From assembly GCF_001484765.1 (NCBI RefSeq), contig NZ_KQ947377.1:124001-188000 (forward strand): DNA of 64,000 nt, read 5' to 3'. Position 1 is the stretch's first letter. Each line of letters starts with the position of its first letter. Below the pieces are notes generated by a model. It had not been told where the DNA came from. It was given only the letters and a program-made list of their open reading frames with translations, and searched no databases. Source of the DNA: Entomohabitans teleogrylli. GTDB lineage: Bacteria; Pseudomonadota; Gammaproteobacteria; Enterobacterales; Enterobacteriaceae. This document shows, piece by piece, positions 8,148 to 19,381 of the stretch. A program made the translations under genes and the position numbers.

Positions 8148-9365
8148 TCAGGGTAGCGAAACGGTCTCCGGCTGCTGAGGCGGAGGCCGTCTCTTCAGGC
8201 GCCAGCAAAGCGCCAGCGCCACGCCCACCAGCCCGGCGGCCGCCAGATAAATCATTGATACTCCGGCCCTGGTCATCAAGATCCCCGCCAGAGGCCCGGT
8301 GACTCCCAGCGACAAATCCATAAACACCGTGTAAGTGGCCAGCGCGCTGCCCTGATTGTGGGCCGGCACCGCCTTCACGGCGACCACGCCCAGCGCCGGG
8401 AATACCAGCGAAAATCCGGCGCCGGCCAGAAACGTCCCCAGTTGCGCGACCCAGGCCAGCGCGGCGCAGCCCACCAGCAGCAGTCCCGCCAGCTCCAGCG
8501 TGCAGCAGATCATCGCGACGTTCAGACCTCCCAGACGATTAATGCCATTGGGAAACAGCAGACGCGTCCCGACAAAGGCGACGCTGAATAACGTTAGCGT
8601 GAAGGCCGCGCCGTCCCAGCCGCGGTTGTCATAGAGTAAGGTGATAAAGGTGGCAATGACGCCAAATCCGCTGGTGGCCAGCGCCAGCGCCATACCAAAC
8701 GGCCAGACCCGCCCCAGTACCGCCCGGAATGGCAGCGGTTTGCCTTTGCTGGCTTTCACCGCCGGGCGCGGCAGGGCAAATAAAATCGCCGCCAGCGCCA
8801 CGACAATAATGATACCCGACAGCAGCAGCAGCCCGCCGGCGCGGTAAAACAGCACACCCAGCGGCGCGCCAATCGCCATCGCGCCATAGGTGACAATGCC
8901 GTTCCACGAGATAACCCGCCCGATATGGTGCGCCCCCACAACGCCAACGCCCCACAGCGAAGACCCCGTACCGGCGAAACTCTGACCAATCCCCAGAATC
9001 ACCCGCCCGACGCACAGCAACCCGAGCGCCAGCAGCGGCCAGTGGCTGCTCAGGGCCGCCAGCAGATAGCCCACGCCGCTGAGGAAACAGCCGCACAGCC
9101 CAAAGATCACCACTTTCTTCGGCCCCAGCAAGTCAGCATAGCGCCCGGCATGGGGGCGACTGAGTAACGTGGCGAAATACTGTAGGATAATCACCAGCCC
9201 GGCCCAGAAGGCGCTGTAACCCATCACATCGTGGACATACCCCGGCAGTACCGCCAGCGGCAGGCCGATTGTCAGATAGCTGGCAAAGTTGAAGGCAACA
9301 ACCGAAACGATGCGCAGATTGAGGCGCAGTCCGGTTAGCTCGGGTTCAGGGGTGGGGCTCGACAT
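8148..9365 (-). CDS. yhhS: YhhS, MFS transporter
   Basis: 405 residues with 12 predicted membrane helices. The typical MFS loop motif GRYADLLGPKK lies after TM2 (about residues 77-87). It matches E. coli YhhS, an arabinose-efflux-like permease implicated when overexpressed in glyphosate resistance; the natural substrate is unknown. Divergent from yhhT with 158 bp between the starts. Confidence 0.9.
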   Translation of the reverse strand: MSSPTPEPELTGLRLNLRIVSVVAFNFASYLTIGLPLAVLPGYVHDVMGYSAFWAGLVIILQYFATLLSRPHAGRYADLLGPKKVVIFGLCGCFLSGVGYLLAALSSHWPLLALGLLCVGRVILGIGQSFAGTGSSLWGVGVVGAHHIGRVISWNGIVTYGAMAIGAPLGVLFYRAGGLLLLSGIIIVVALAAILFALPRPAVKASKGKPLPFRAVLGRVWPFGMALALATSGFGVIATFITLLYDNRGWDGAAFTLTLFSVAFVGTRLLFPNGINRLGGLNVAMICCTLELAGLLLVGCAALAWVAQLGTFLAGAGFSLVFPALGVVAVKAVPAHNQGSALATYTVFMDLSLGVTGPLAGILMTRAGVSMIYLAAAGLVGVALALCWRLKRRPPPQQPETVSLP

Positions 9366-9523
9366 CAGGTTGACCAGCGATAAAACAACAATAGTGGGCA
9401 GTATAAACCGTTTTCCGCCGCAAAATCAGCCGCCGCCGGCGCCACTTTCAGAGTCCATGAGACAACGCAGCGGCAAACGGGCAACTACACTTGATGCACT
9501 GCGTCCTGAAACGAGACCCTCTG

Positions 9524-10594
9524 ATGCCCTCATCCGCGCCGGAAAAACCCGGACTTCATATGCTGCTGAAACTGGCGGCGCTGGTCATAATTCTGGCCGG
9601 CATTCACGCCGCCGCCGATATTCTGGTCCCGCTGTTGCTGGCGGTTTTCTTCGCCATCGTCCTCAATCCGCTGGTGTCGTGGTTTATGCGCCGCGGCATG
9701 GCGCGCGGGCTGGCGATTTCCATCGTCATGGTGGCGGTGCTGGTAGCCCTGACGCTGTTGCTCGGGGTGCTGGCCGCCTCGCTGAACGAATTTTCGGCCC
9801 TGCTGCCGGACTACAACCGCATGTTGACGCAGAAAGTGCTGGCGCTGGAAAAAATGGTGCCGTTTCTACACCTGCGCCTGTCGCCGGAACGCATGTTACA
9901 GCGCATCGATTCCGACAGTCTGGTCGCCTTCGCCACTACCCTGATGACCCAGTTGTCCGGGGCAATGGCCAGCATTGTGCTGCTGATCATGACCGTGGTT
10001 TTTATGCTGTTCGAGGTGCGACACCTGCCCTACAAGTTGCGCTTTGCCCTCGCCCAGCCGCAGATCCATATCGCCGGGCTGCACCGGGCCCTGAAAGGGG
10101 TCAGCCATTATCTGGCGCTGAAGACCTTTATCAGCCTGCTTACCGGGATATTTACCGGCGCCGGGCTGGCCCTGATCGGCATCCAGTTCGCGCTAATGTG
10201 GGGCGTGCTGGCGTTTCTGCTCAACTATATTCCCAATATCGGTTCGGTGATTTCCGCTATCCCGCCCGCCCTGCAGGCGCTGCTGTTTAACGGGACTTAC
10301 GAAGCGCTGATGGTGGTCGGGCTGTGTCTGACTATCCATATGATCCTGGGCAACATGGTGGAGCCGCGCCTGATGGGCCGCCGGCTGGGTATGTCCACGC
10401 TGGTGGTCTTTCTGTCATTACTGGTCTGGGGATGGCTGCTGGGGCCGGTAGGGATGCTGCTTTCGGTACCGCTCACCAGCGTGTGTAAGATCTGGATGGA
10501 AACCACGCCCGGCGGCAGCAAGCTGGCGATCCTGCTCGGTCCGGGGCGCCCGCGCCCCCGAACAGCCGGTAAATCAACGACGTCGGGAAGGTAG
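9524..10594 (+). CDS. yhhT: YhhT, AI-2E/PerM-family membrane protein
   Basis: 356 residues, eight or so membrane helices, AI-2E transporter (PerM/TqsA) family. The conserved C-terminal block, including GNMVEPRLMGRRLGMS and SVPLTSVCKIWMETT, matches E. coli YhhT. The substrate is unknown. The start at 9524 (MPSSAPEKPG) was chosen over upstream in-frame starts because the family aligns from there. Its 3' end overlaps the convergent arnF by 21 bp. Confidence 0.9.
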   Translation: MPSSAPEKPGLHMLLKLAALVIILAGIHAAADILVPLLLAVFFAIVLNPLVSWFMRRGMARGLAISIVMVAVLVALTLLLGVLAASLNEFSALLPDYNRMLTQKVLALEKMVPFLHLRLSPERMLQRIDSDSLVAFATTLMTQLSGAMASIVLLIMTVVFMLFEVRHLPYKLRFALAQPQIHIAGLHRALKGVSHYLALKTFISLLTGIFTGAGLALIGIQFALMWGVLAFLLNYIPNIGSVISAIPPALQALLFNGTYEALMVVGLCLTIHMILGNMVEPRLMGRRLGMSTLVVFLSLLVWGWLLGPVGMLLSVPLTSVCKIWMETTPGGSKLAILLGPGRPRPRTAGKSTTSGR

Positions 10595-10954
10595 CCAAAT
10601 GAGCAATACGCCGGCGATAATCGCCGCTATACCGGCCAGAGACCGCCAGGAAAAGGGTTCATGCCAGCCGGGAAGCCATATCGCCGCCGCCCAGACCAGA
10701 ATGTAGCTCAGGCTCAGTAACGCATAGACTTTACTGAGCCGGATCTGATGCAGCGCCATAAACCAGCAACCCATCGACAGCATATAGCCCGCCAGCCCCG
10801 CCAGCAGCAACAGCGTGCCCGGCGCAAACGTCAGCAGACTGTGGAATAGCGCCCGCCACTCCGCCGCCGCCGGCAGCGTCGCCATAGCCGCTTTCATCGC
10901 CAGCTGTGCGCCGCTGACCAGCAACACACTCGCCAGAGCCCAGAAATACCCCAT
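10574..10954 (-). CDS. arnF: ArnF, undecaprenyl phosphate-aminoarabinose flippase subunit
   Basis: 126 residues, four membrane helices, EmrE/SMR-like. With ArnE it flips undecaprenyl-phosphate-4-amino-4-deoxy-L-arabinose across the inner membrane. The motif LSKVYALLSLSYILVW and the C-terminal GVLLIWLP fit ArnF. The ATG at 10954 overlaps the arnE stop by one base (TAATG), so translation is coupled. Last gene of the arn operon; it overlaps the convergent yhhT 3' end. Confidence 0.93.
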   Translation of the reverse strand: MGYFWALASVLLVSGAQLAMKAAMATLPAAAEWRALFHSLLTFAPGTLLLLAGLAGYMLSMGCWFMALHQIRLSKVYALLSLSYILVWAAAIWLPGWHEPFSWRSLAGIAAIIAGVLLIWLPSRRR

Positions 10955-11292
10955 TATGCGGCACCTCCCAGTAGCGCAATCCCGACCACAATTAGCGCCA
11001 CACCGCACCAGTGGCGCAGCGTCACCGGCTCATGCCAGATCCAGCGCGCCGCAAGCGTAATCCAGACAAAGTTCAGACTCAGCATCGGGTAGGCCACGCC
11101 GATCGGGACTGACTGTAGTACCAGCAGCCACAGCAGCAGCGCCAGCACCATCAACAGTACCGCCAGACCCAGCCACAGGGAGATATGCCGACGGCGACTG
11201 CGTCGCCCCGGCGGCCGGGTCGCCTGTTTCTGGCACAGTTGCCCCAGGCAAGTGAGCACGCTCGCCAGCATGATCCCCGCTATCGCCATCAT
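10954..11292 (-). CDS. arnE: ArnE, undecaprenyl phosphate-aminoarabinose flippase subunit
   Basis: 112 residues, SMR-type. Conserved GQLCQKQAT near residues 17-25 and [15 protein letters not shown] near 68-82 identify ArnE. Two consecutive ATGs (11292 and 11289) overlap the arnT stop codon, so either could be used; coupling to arnT is clear. Works with ArnF as the flippase heterodimer that delivers the lipid-linked sugar to ArnT on the periplasmic face. Confidence 0.93.
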   Translation of the reverse strand: MMAIAGIMLASVLTCLGQLCQKQATRPPGRRSRRRHISLWLGLAVLLMVLALLLWLLVLQSVPIGVAYPMLSLNFVWITLAARWIWHEPVTLRHWCGVALIVVGIALLGGAA

Positions 11293-12947
11293 TGCGGCAG
11301 ATACTGAATAAACACAAACCGCCCCTGACGATAGACCCGATCCGGCGTCGGCAAGGATTGTTGCGCCAGATCTTCAGTGCGGGGTAAAAGTAATATCATC
11401 GACACCGCGCCCTCCTGGCGATGGGTATTAAGCCAGCCCGGAAAAGCTAAACTGTCGAGCATGCGCTCTTTCCCTTCAGGATAGTTCAGGCCATATTTCA
11501 GCTCGCCGCCGCGCTCATAAAGGTTAATATTCGGCCGCTGAAGCGCCCAGGCGATACCCGATGCTACGCCCACATTATTGGAAAAAATATAGCGGCTGTC
11601 GGTCAACTCACTGCGAACATCCTCAATAAATGCCTGCGGCTGTTTCGACGTCACCACGCTATTCGGTATCGCCGCGCCAATCAGCAACGCGACGCCCAGC
11701 GGACACAGCGCCGCCAGCGGCCAGCGCTGTTCGCTGCGAACCCGGCTGATGGCGCCGACAACGGCCCAGACCAGGAAAGCCAGCACGGCGCAGAACACTT
11801 TAAACAGTTCATGCGTGGCGTACAGAGGACGTCGCGCCAGTCCCCACGGGGATAACGCCGCCAGCACCACGACCACGCACAGCGCGCCGAACAACATATT
11901 GATGGTGCCATTTAGGCGCAGGGTGCGTGAATACTCGCTCGCCAGCGTTACGGCCTGGCGCGCCATCAGGATCGCCAGCGGCGCAAAACAGGGCAGGATA
12001 TAGGTCGGCAGTTTCCCCTTCGCGATACTGAAAAACAGCAGCGGCATCACCACCCAGCCGAGCAGCCAGAACGTCCCGGGATTCACCTGACGATCGCGCC
12101 AGCCCCGCCACAGCGCGCCGGGCAGCAGCGCCAGCCACGGCAGCGCGCCAGCGATCAACACGGGCAGGTAAAACCAGAATGGCGCCTTATGCTGGGCGTC
12201 CTGCTCGGCAAAGCGCTGAATATGCTCCACCCAGAAAAAGTAATTCCAGAAATCCGGCTCCCGGCGGGCGATGGCCAGCGCCCAGGGCAGGGTTATCGCC
12301 ACCGCCCCCAGTATCGCCAGCGGGCCGAACAGGAAAATCTCTTTCCAGCGCCGCTGTTGAATGACCCATGGCAGCACGCTCACCACCGGCACCGCCAGCG
12401 CCAGAAATCCCTTAGTCATGACCCCCATCCCGCAGGCAAACCCCAGCAGCAGATATCCCCCCGCTTTGCCGGCCGCCCCGGTAGCCTGGCTGGCAATCCA
12501 GAAACAGCACATCGCCGCCGTTAGCCACAGCGTAATCATCGGATCCAGTACAGCGTAGGTCCCAATGCCGTACACCAGCAGCGATGTCAGAAAAATAACG
12601 GCGGCCATCACGGCGGTGCGTTTGTCGCGCCATATTTGATACGCCAGCCAGGCGACCAGCAATGCGCTCAGGGAAACCGAGAATACCGAGCCGAAGCGCA
12701 CCGCAAAGTTACTGTGGCCGAACAGCCACTGGCTGAGATTATTGATCCAGTACCCGGCGACCGGTTTTTCAAAATAGCGCAGCCCGAGGAAGTGCGGCAC
12801 CACCCAGTCGCCGGACGCCAGCATCTCGCGGCTAATCTCCGCATAGCGGGTTTCATCCGGTTGCCACAGGGCGCGCCAGTTCAGGGGAACCAGATACAAC
12901 AAGGTAAAAAACAGCAAAAGACCGAGGGTATATTTAGCTGACTTCAT
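11289..12947 (-). CDS. arnT: ArnT, lipid A 4-amino-4-deoxy-L-arabinose transferase
   Basis: Inner-membrane GT-C glycosyltransferase of 552 residues. It transfers L-Ara4N from undecaprenyl phosphate to lipid A phosphates, reducing binding of polymyxin and cationic peptides. The first periplasmic loop has the acidic catalytic motif [10 protein letters not shown] starting at D31. About 12 hydrophobic segments follow, then a soluble C-terminal domain. The start at 12947 (MKSAKY) overlaps the arnD 3' end by 14 bp; the longer frame from 13151 lies entirely within arnD. Confidence 0.96.
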   Translation of the reverse strand: MKSAKYTLGLLLFFTLLYLVPLNWRALWQPDETRYAEISREMLASGDWVVPHFLGLRYFEKPVAGYWINNLSQWLFGHSNFAVRFGSVFSVSLSALLVAWLAYQIWRDKRTAVMAAVIFLTSLLVYGIGTYAVLDPMITLWLTAAMCCFWIASQATGAAGKAGGYLLLGFACGMGVMTKGFLALAVPVVSVLPWVIQQRRWKEIFLFGPLAILGAVAITLPWALAIARREPDFWNYFFWVEHIQRFAEQDAQHKAPFWFYLPVLIAGALPWLALLPGALWRGWRDRQVNPGTFWLLGWVVMPLLFFSIAKGKLPTYILPCFAPLAILMARQAVTLASEYSRTLRLNGTINMLFGALCVVVVLAALSPWGLARRPLYATHELFKVFCAVLAFLVWAVVGAISRVRSEQRWPLAALCPLGVALLIGAAIPNSVVTSKQPQAFIEDVRSELTDSRYIFSNNVGVASGIAWALQRPNINLYERGGELKYGLNYPEGKERMLDSLAFPGWLNTHRQEGAVSMILLLPRTEDLAQQSLPTPDRVYRQGRFVFIQYLPQ

Positions 12948-13848
12948 AGGTTGCAGGCTCAATGAGTTTCTGGCAGCCAAGCCAGCCTTCCCGGCCGGCC
13001 ACTTCTCCGCGTACCACTTTTCCGGCAGGGAGGCTCGCGATATCCGCCGGCAGCAACTCGCCAAGCGGACAGAACTGAATCCCCTCTTCGGCAGCCATGG
13101 CCAGCAGGCCGTCAAAGGTCTCGCTGAAGGCGATCCCTTCCACCTCAGCATGAATGGTGTATACCGGCGTTCCCCGCTGCTGGTGGATTAAATCCAGTAA
13201 ATAACGATTGAACGTATCCGCGGTCACCGAACTGCCGACCACTTCATCCCAGGTCGGCAACGAGACCGGAATCTGAACCGCGCCAAAGGCGCCATCCTCG
13301 AGCTGTGGCCGAAACGCGCCGCTACCCCGGCAATCGCTGTTATAGCGAAAATGGAAAGACTCTTTGGCCTGTATGACCCGCTGATCCGCCCGCCAGCCAG
13401 CGACCGCGGAACAGGTCACCGGCTCACCAGTAATCGCCTCCAGCGCCTGTCTGCCGCGGGCAATCTGATTGGTCAAATGCTGGCGATCCCAGACCCCGGC
13501 CCAGGTTTGCCAGGCAAAGTGATCCCAGGCGTGAAGCCCGACTTCGTGATGATCGGCGGCGGCGCGAATAATGTCCGCGTTACCTTCGCCAATCAGCCGG
13601 CCTGGCCAGGCGGTACCGGCTAACAGAATATCCCATCCGTACAGAGAAACCGCCTTCGAACGCAGCATTTTCCACAGAAAGGCAGGCTTCACCAGGCGCC
13701 ACAAATGACGCCCCATATTGTCCGGCCCGACGCTGAAGAAAAAGCTCGCCTGAATAGCGTGCAAACTCAGGATTTCCAGCAGCCGCGGCACCCCCTGACG
13801 CGTCCCGCGCCAGGTATCGACATCGATGCGCAGGCCAACCCGCTTCAT
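12934..13848 (-). CDS. arnD: ArnD, 4-deoxy-4-formamido-L-arabinose-phosphoundecaprenol deformylase
   Basis: 304 residues, NodB-like polysaccharide deacetylase fold. It removes the formyl group from undecaprenyl-phosphate-L-Ara4FN, making the pathway effectively irreversible. The metal-binding aspartates are in LRIDVDTW (D9, D11) and the histidine motif is GLHAWDH. It overlaps arnA by 4 bp upstream and arnT by 14 bp downstream. Canonical operon position. Confidence 0.95.
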   Translation of the reverse strand: MKRVGLRIDVDTWRGTRQGVPRLLEILSLHAIQASFFFSVGPDNMGRHLWRLVKPAFLWKMLRSKAVSLYGWDILLAGTAWPGRLIGEGNADIIRAAADHHEVGLHAWDHFAWQTWAGVWDRQHLTNQIARGRQALEAITGEPVTCSAVAGWRADQRVIQAKESFHFRYNSDCRGSGAFRPQLEDGAFGAVQIPVSLPTWDEVVGSSVTADTFNRYLLDLIHQQRGTPVYTIHAEVEGIAFSETFDGLLAMAAEEGIQFCPLGELLPADIASLPAGKVVRGEVAGREGWLGCQKLIEPATYEVS

Positions 13849-15827
13849 TCTGGCATTTCCGGCAGGTCGATGGTGCGCAGGAAGAAGTCCAGCGTCTCTT
13901 CAACGGTCTGCGCCATCGCCACCGTTGGCGTCCAGTCCAGCAGACGCCGGGCATTGCGAATCGCCGGTTTGCGATGCTCCACATCCTGGTAGCCTTTCCC
14001 GTAATAGCTGCCGCTCTCCACTTCACGGAATCCGGCAAACGGCGGGAAATGATGGCGCAGCGGATGGTTTTCGAAGCTGTCCAGCAGCATTTGCGCCAGT
14101 TCTTTAATACTGGCTTCGTTATCCGGGTTGCCGATGTTAATGATCTGCCCGTCGCACTGGCCGTTTTTATTCTCAATAATCCGGAACAGCGCCTCAATAC
14201 CGTCGCTGATATCGGTAAAGCAACGCTTCTGGCTGCCGCCGTCAATCAGCTTAATCGGCGAACCTTCCACCAGGTTGAGGATCAGTTGGGTGATAGCCCG
14301 GGAACTGCCGATACGCGCGGCGTTGAGGTTATCGAGACGCGGCCCCATCCAGTTGAAAGGACGGAACAGGGTAAAGCGCAGCCCCTCCTTTTCGCCGTAG
14401 GCCCAGAGCACCCGGTCGAGCAGTTGTTTAGAAACCGAATAGATCCAGCGCTGCTTGTTGATGGGCCCGACGATCAGGTTTGAGCGATCTTCATCGAACT
14501 CACTGTCGGTACACATCCCATACACCTCAGAAGTGGACGGGAAAATAATGCGTTTTTTGTACTTCACGCAGTCGCGGATGATTTTCAGGTTTTCTTCGAA
14601 ATCCAGCTCGAAAACGCGCAGCGGATTACGGGTATATTCAATCGGCGTGGCGATCGCCACCAGCGGCAGCACCACATCACACTTCTTAATGTGATATTCA
14701 ATCCATTCAGAGTGGATGCTGATATCCCCTTCCACAAAGTGGAAACGCGGGCAGTCCAGAAAACGGCTGATGGCATCGGACCCGATATCCAGACCATAGA
14801 TCTCAAAATTTTCGTCACGCAGCAGGCGTTCTGTCAGATGGTTACCGATAAAACCATTCACGCCAAGGATCAGCACCCGGGTACGGCGCTGCTGATTAAG
14901 GCCGGGCCTGGTGCAGAGAATCGCCCCATTCACCAGGCCGAGAGATTGCGCCAACTGTGTCCCTTGCATATAGACGCTATTGTCGCTTTGCCCGGCCACG
15001 ATCTCCAGCGCGTCCTGAGCGCAGGCCACCACCAGCGGCGCAACCGACAATATGGTCCCCGGTTTCGCTGGTGGAAAATCATTACGCACCCGGGATTTCC
15101 AGACGGTGAACTTCGCCGCGCCGGCATAACCAAATGCCCCGGGCCAGGGTTCAGTCACCGCTCGCACCAGGTTGTGCAGCGCGGCGGCAGGTTTGCTCCA
15201 GTCCAGACAGCCATCCTCCGGGGTCCGACGCCCATAGTAGCTGGCCAGAGCATCATCCTGGGCGGTGCGCGGATAGTGGCCGGTTTTAATCACCGGCAGA
15301 ATGTCATGCAGCAGTTGCCCCGCCGTCTCACACAACTTGCGATGCAGCGTCAGGGCGGTGTCATCGCCGGCAATAGCCACCCGGTGTTGAGCCACAATGT
15401 CGCCGGCATCCGCTTTGTCCGTCATGGTATGCAGCGTCACGCCGGTTTCCTGCTCGCCATTGACCAGTACCCAGTTCAGCGGCGCCCGTCCACGATAGGC
15501 CGGCAGCAGCGAGCCGTGCAGATTAAATGCGCCCATTCGGGCACTGTCGAGGAGCGCTTCGCACAGCAGATTGCGATAGTAAAAAGAGAAAATGACATCC
15601 GGCGCGCTGCGCACAATACGGTCCACCCACAGGGGGTGATTGACATCGTCCGGGGCATACACCGGGATACCGTTCTCTGCGGCCAGACGCGCGACGGAGC
15701 CGAAAAAATGGTTCTCATTGGCCGTATGCGGATGGGTATAAATAGCCTCAATGTCATAGCCTGCATCCAGCAGCGCACGAACTCCCACACATCCCATATC
15801 GTGATAAGCGAATACAACGGCCTTCAT
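13845..15827 (-). CDS. arnA: ArnA, bifunctional UDP-glucuronate decarboxylase / UDP-L-Ara4N formyltransferase
   Basis: 660 residues, two domains. The N-terminal formyltransferase (1-300) keeps the catalytic N102, H104 and D140 at exactly the E. coli numbers. The C-terminal dehydrogenase/decarboxylase (about 315-660) has the NAD motif GVNGFIG at 322-328, S433-E434 and R619, again at E. coli positions. It oxidatively decarboxylates UDP-glucuronate to the 4-keto-pentose and later formylates the ArnB product. It overlaps arnC and arnD by 4 bp each. Confidence 0.97.
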   Translation of the reverse strand: MKAVVFAYHDMGCVGVRALLDAGYDIEAIYTHPHTANENHFFGSVARLAAENGIPVYAPDDVNHPLWVDRIVRSAPDVIFSFYYRNLLCEALLDSARMGAFNLHGSLLPAYRGRAPLNWVLVNGEQETGVTLHTMTDKADAGDIVAQHRVAIAGDDTALTLHRKLCETAGQLLHDILPVIKTGHYPRTAQDDALASYYGRRTPEDGCLDWSKPAAALHNLVRAVTEPWPGAFGYAGAAKFTVWKSRVRNDFPPAKPGTILSVAPLVVACAQDALEIVAGQSDNSVYMQGTQLAQSLGLVNGAILCTRPGLNQQRRTRVLILGVNGFIGNHLTERLLRDENFEIYGLDIGSDAISRFLDCPRFHFVEGDISIHSEWIEYHIKKCDVVLPLVAIATPIEYTRNPLRVFELDFEENLKIIRDCVKYKKRIIFPSTSEVYGMCTDSEFDEDRSNLIVGPINKQRWIYSVSKQLLDRVLWAYGEKEGLRFTLFRPFNWMGPRLDNLNAARIGSSRAITQLILNLVEGSPIKLIDGGSQKRCFTDISDGIEALFRIIENKNGQCDGQIINIGNPDNEASIKELAQMLLDSFENHPLRHHFPPFAGFREVESGSYYGKGYQDVEHRKPAIRNARRLLDWTPTVAMAQTVEETLDFFLRTIDLPEMPE

Positions 15828-16807
15828 GGTTTAGTTTCCTCTTGCGATAACGCGTTTTCCTGACGAACAATCTGCTGGATGAAATAGCGGGGACGGGCGC
15901 GGACATCGTTATAAATGCGCCCGATATACTCCCCGAGCAGCCCCATGGCGACAAACTGGGCGCCAATGAACATAAACAACACGGCAAACAGCATGAATAC
16001 CCCTTCCGCCGCCCACTGAGGACCGAAGGCCAGGCGCAGGACGACCAGCACTACAGAGAGCATGAAGCCCATTAGCGCAATCACGCTACCCACCACGCTG
16101 AGCATACGCAGCGGCGTGGTGGTCAGGCAGGTCACCAGGTCATACATCAGGTTAATCAGCCGCATAAAGCTGTACTTCGAATCGCCATACTCACGCTCGG
16201 CGTGATGTACCGGGATCTCGACGGCTTTGCGGGCAAAGGTATTCGCCAGGATAGGAATAAAGGTACTGCGCTCGTGGCAGTGCAGCATGGCATCGACAAT
16301 GTGCCGCCGGTAAGCGCGCAACATACAACCATAATCGCCCATCTCCTTGCCGGTGGTGCGCTGGATCAGGCGGTTAATCATCCGCGACGCCAGTTTGCGA
16401 AAGCCGCTATCCTGACGGTTCTGACGCACAGTGCCGACAACGTCATACCCTTCATCGGCCTTCTCCACCAGGCGCGGAATCTCTTCCGGCGGATTCTGCA
16501 GATCGGCGTCCAGGGTGACAATCAAATCGCCGCTGACATGGCTGAACCCGGCCATGATCGCCGAATGCTGTCCGTAGTTGCGGTTAAGCATCACTGCCAC
16601 CACATGGCTGCCTGGCGCCATTGCCGCCTCGCTCATCAGGCGCGCAGAGTCGTCGCTGCTGCCATCGTCGACCAGCAGAATTTCATAATCCCTGTTCAAC
16701 AATTCACAAGCCGCCGTGGTACGGCGGACCAGTTCCGGCAGGCTCTCCTGCTCATTAAATACCGGAATAACAACGGAGATTTTTTTAATCGGGGGCATAC
16801 TGAACAT
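15824..16807 (-). CDS. arnC: ArnC, undecaprenyl-phosphate 4-deoxy-4-formamido-L-arabinose transferase
   Basis: 327 residues, GT2 family. It transfers L-Ara4FN from UDP to undecaprenyl phosphate at the cytoplasmic face. It starts with the [13 protein letters not shown] motif, followed by [11 protein letters not shown] and the metal-binding [13 protein letters not shown]. Two membrane helices lie near 235-257 and 270-292. The start at 16807 is 1 bp after the arnB stop; the upstream in-frame start at 16861 would lie within arnB. Confidence 0.96.
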   Translation of the reverse strand: MFSMPPIKKISVVIPVFNEQESLPELVRRTTAACELLNRDYEILLVDDGSSDDSARLMSEAAMAPGSHVVAVMLNRNYGQHSAIMAGFSHVSGDLIVTLDADLQNPPEEIPRLVEKADEGYDVVGTVRQNRQDSGFRKLASRMINRLIQRTTGKEMGDYGCMLRAYRRHIVDAMLHCHERSTFIPILANTFARKAVEIPVHHAEREYGDSKYSFMRLINLMYDLVTCLTTTPLRMLSVVGSVIALMGFMLSVVLVVLRLAFGPQWAAEGVFMLFAVLFMFIGAQFVAMGLLGEYIGRIYNDVRARPRYFIQQIVRQENALSQEETKP

Positions 16808-16808
16808 G

Positions 16809-17948
16809 TCACTTTCCTGCAATGTCACGCAGTGCGGTAATGACGCGGGTCGTGTCGTCATGGGTCATATCCGGAAATAGCGGGATGGAACAAATACGCG
16901 CGCTGTTCCATTCCGTATTCGGCAGGGAGAGTTGCGGCCAGCGCTCGCGGTAATATTTTTGGGTGTGGGCAGCGCGGAAATGCAGGCCAGTGCCAATACC
17001 GCGCGCTTTCAGGGTTTCCATTAGCGCGTCCCGGCTGATGCCGCAGCGAGCTTCGTCGACACGGATAATAAACAGATGCCAGGCGTGGCGGTGCGGCCAT
17101 GCCGGTCGCGCCAGCGGCTGAAACGGCGTATCCGCCAGTTCATGAAGATAGCGCAGGGCGATTTCATGGCGCCGGGCGTTGAGCTGGCTGAGCTTCTCCA
17201 GTTGTACCAGCGCGATAGCGGCATTAATATCCGCCAGATTGTATTTATACCCCGGCGAAATTACCTCGGCCTGCGGCGCCCGGCCATGGGTCTGCCGGTC
17301 ATAGGCATCGACCCCCAGACCGTGAAATTTCAGGCTGCGGATCCGCGCCGCCAGTTGTTCATCATCGGTCACGATCAGACCGCCTTCGGCGCAGGTCATG
17401 TTTTTAATGGCGTGAAATGAAAAAATAGCGGTTCCGCGCTGACCTACATGCCGACCGTTATAATGCGTACCGGCGGCATGGGCGGCATCTTCAATCACCG
17501 GGATATTGTGGCGCTCGCCAATAGCGCGAATCGCGTCGATGTCGCAGGGCGCCCCGGCGTAGTGGACCGGAATGATAGCCCTGGTACGCGGCGTAATCGC
17601 CGCCTCGATAGCCTGCGGAGTAACCATCAGCGTATCGCGGTCGACGTCAATCATCACCGGTTCCGCCCCCAGCAACACAATCATATTCAGCGTGGAGACC
17701 CAGGTTAAGGAAGGCGTAATTACCTCATCCCCCGGCCCGATGCCCAGCGCCATCAGGGTTACGTGCATCCCTCCGGTGGCCGAGCTGACGGCAATCGCCT
17801 GCTGATTACCGGTCAACTGACAGAATGCCTCTTCAAGCGCCTGGTTTTTTGGTCCTGTGGTTATCCATCCCGACTGTAACACATCGCTCACCGCTACCCG
17901 TTCAGCCTCACCCAGCGCCGGGCGAGAGAAAGGCAGAAATTCACTCAT
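16809..17948 (-). CDS. arnB: ArnB, UDP-4-amino-4-deoxy-L-arabinose aminotransferase
   Basis: 379 residues, PLP-dependent DegT/DnrJ/EryC1 family. It aminates the UDP-4-keto-pentose made by ArnA, using glutamate. The Schiff-base lysine is K182 in [28 protein letters not shown] (151-163) holds the PLP-contacting aspartate. First gene of the arnBCADTEF operon; the long AT-rich region upstream carries its promoter. Confidence 0.96.
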   Translation of the reverse strand: MSEFLPFSRPALGEAERVAVSDVLQSGWITTGPKNQALEEAFCQLTGNQQAIAVSSATGGMHVTLMALGIGPGDEVITPSLTWVSTLNMIVLLGAEPVMIDVDRDTLMVTPQAIEAAITPRTRAIIPVHYAGAPCDIDAIRAIGERHNIPVIEDAAHAAGTHYNGRHVGQRGTAIFSFHAIKNMTCAEGGLIVTDDEQLAARIRSLKFHGLGVDAYDRQTHGRAPQAEVISPGYKYNLADINAAIALVQLEKLSQLNARRHEIALRYLHELADTPFQPLARPAWPHRHAWHLFIIRVDEARCGISRDALMETLKARGIGTGLHFRAAHTQKYYRERWPQLSLPNTEWNSARICSIPLFPDMTHDDTTRVITALRDIAGK

Positions 17949-18546
17949 ATTGATTATCCTTAGAGATGTATTTCATTTAATGAGTAACAAGGCCCGCAGG
18001 CCAAAAACGTATCCGCTCTTCGGGTTTACTGCTACAGCATGCGCCACTATTTTTAAATAAAGATACAATGTATCAATAACGCCATCGATGTTTCCCCGGA
18101 CAAGCGCCTGGTGATGTTGAACGTAACAATCAAACCTTAGTGTAAAATTAAGATTCGGTAGTCCAGTTAAGAAAAAATAGCGAGCGTCTTTCTGAGTTCA
18201 AAAACAACTGTTTGATATGTAACAAAACATAATCAACAAGCAATTAATTTATAAATGTGTGATCGTTTATTTTTCGTTTAACAATCCATGTTCAACGGCG
18301 CACTGCATTATCCTGCCATGATAAACCGAAGGGATAATCCAGGCTTCAGCGCGTTCCTCAATAAAACTATTTCGTCAATCAGAAATAATCGTCAATTTAT
18401 TAATATACGCTATATGTTATTAAATTCTCCCGAATCCGGATGGTTATTCTTTCGAACGAAACACCGCGGCGTTTTATTGTCCTGACTATAGTTATTCAGG
18501 ATTGCCGGTATACAACGGCATAACACCTGACCACGAGGAGCAACGG
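17949..18546. other. Intergenic region between arnB and a divergent SDR gene
   Basis: About 600 bp, markedly more AT-rich than its neighbours, between two divergent genes. It must hold the arn operon promoter and that of the SDR gene. A degenerate PmrA-box candidate is noted separately. A 65-codon open frame at 18288-18485 has no ribosome-binding site and no recognisable family. An imperfect dyad at 18481-18500 (CCTGA...TCAGG) precedes the SDR gene. Confidence 0.7.
18136..18152 (-). promoter_or_regulatory. Candidate PmrA (BasR) box upstream of arnB
   Basis: Read on the minus strand this is CTTAAT-TTTAC-ACTAAG. The known PmrA box is YTTAAK-N5-YTTAAK; the first half matches fully and the second matches 4 of 6. 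It lies about 190 bp upstream of the arnB start in the correct orientation. A weak match on its own; support comes from the known PmrAB control of arn operons. Confidence 0.35.
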
Positions 18547-19341
18547 ATGAAGATCGATTTAAGCGCCAAAACGGCGCTGGTAACCGCCTCCACCGCGGGT
18601 ATCGGGCTGGCCATCGCCCGCGGGCTGGCGGAATGCGGCGCAGAGGTGATCATCAACGGCCGCTCGCAGGCGTCGGTAAACCGCGCCATACAACAGCTAC
18701 AGCAATCGCTGCCCGGCGTTACGCTACGCGCCGCCATCGCCGACCTGAGCAGCCCCGACGGCGTCGAAACCTTGCTCAACAGCGCGCCGCAGGTGGATAT
18801 ACTGGTCAATAACGCCGGGATCTACGGCCCGCGGGGCTTCTATGATACCGATGACGCAACCTGGGACCATTACTGGCAAACCAATGTCATGTCCGGCGTG
18901 CGTCTGTCCCGGGCGCTGCTGCCCACGATGGTTCAGAACGGCTGGGGGCGAGTGGTGTTTATCTCTTCCGAGTCCGCCTGCAATATCCCGGCCGATATGA
19001 TTCACTATGGCGTCACCAAGACCGCTCAGCTCTCGCTGGCGCGTGGTCTGGCGAAATTTGTCGCCGGGTCCGGGGTGACCGTCAACAGCGTACTGCCGGG
19101 TCCGACCCTGTCGGCCGGTTTTACCGCCATGCTGGAAGAAGAAGTGGCGCACAGGGGTAAGTCACTGGAAGAGGCGGCCAGGGATTTTGTCATGACCCAC
19201 CGTCCTTCTTCAGTGATTCAACGCCCTGCCACGGTAGAAGAAGTGGCGAATATGGTGGTGTATGTCTGTTCAACCCAGGCCTCGGCGACCTCCGGCGCGG
19301 CGCTGCGCGTCGACGGCGGGGTGGTGGACGACATTATCTGA
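18547..19341 (+). CDS. SDR-family NAD(P)-dependent oxidoreductase
   Basis: 264 residues, classical short-chain dehydrogenase fold. The cofactor loop is TASTAGIG (13-20), NNAG is at 88-91, and the catalytic set is Ser near 141, Y154 and K158 (YGVTK). The C-terminus ends in a typical DGG motif. The start at 18547 has GAGGAG upstream; an upstream in-frame start at 18502 is less likely. Substrate unknown. It stands alone between the divergent arn operon and the convergent yhiN. Confidence 0.85.
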   Translation: MKIDLSAKTALVTASTAGIGLAIARGLAECGAEVIINGRSQASVNRAIQQLQQSLPGVTLRAAIADLSSPDGVETLLNSAPQVDILVNNAGIYGPRGFYDTDDATWDHYWQTNVMSGVRLSRALLPTMVQNGWGRVVFISSESACNIPADMIHYGVTKTAQLSLARGLAKFVAGSGVTVNSVLPGPTLSAGFTAMLEEEVAHRGKSLEEAARDFVMTHRPSSVIQRPATVEEVANMVVYVCSTQASATSGAALRVDGGVVDDII

Positions 19342-19381
19342 CGATGGCGGCCCGCGCAGTCTCCTGCCGGGCGCCGCCAGA

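Noticed and set aside
14691-15863. 390-codon open frame opposite arnA
   Set aside because: Antisense shadow of a full-length gene whose catalytic residues all match.
18288-18485. 65-codon open frame in the arnB-SDR intergenic region
   Set aside because: No ribosome-binding site, no family, AT-rich non-coding composition.
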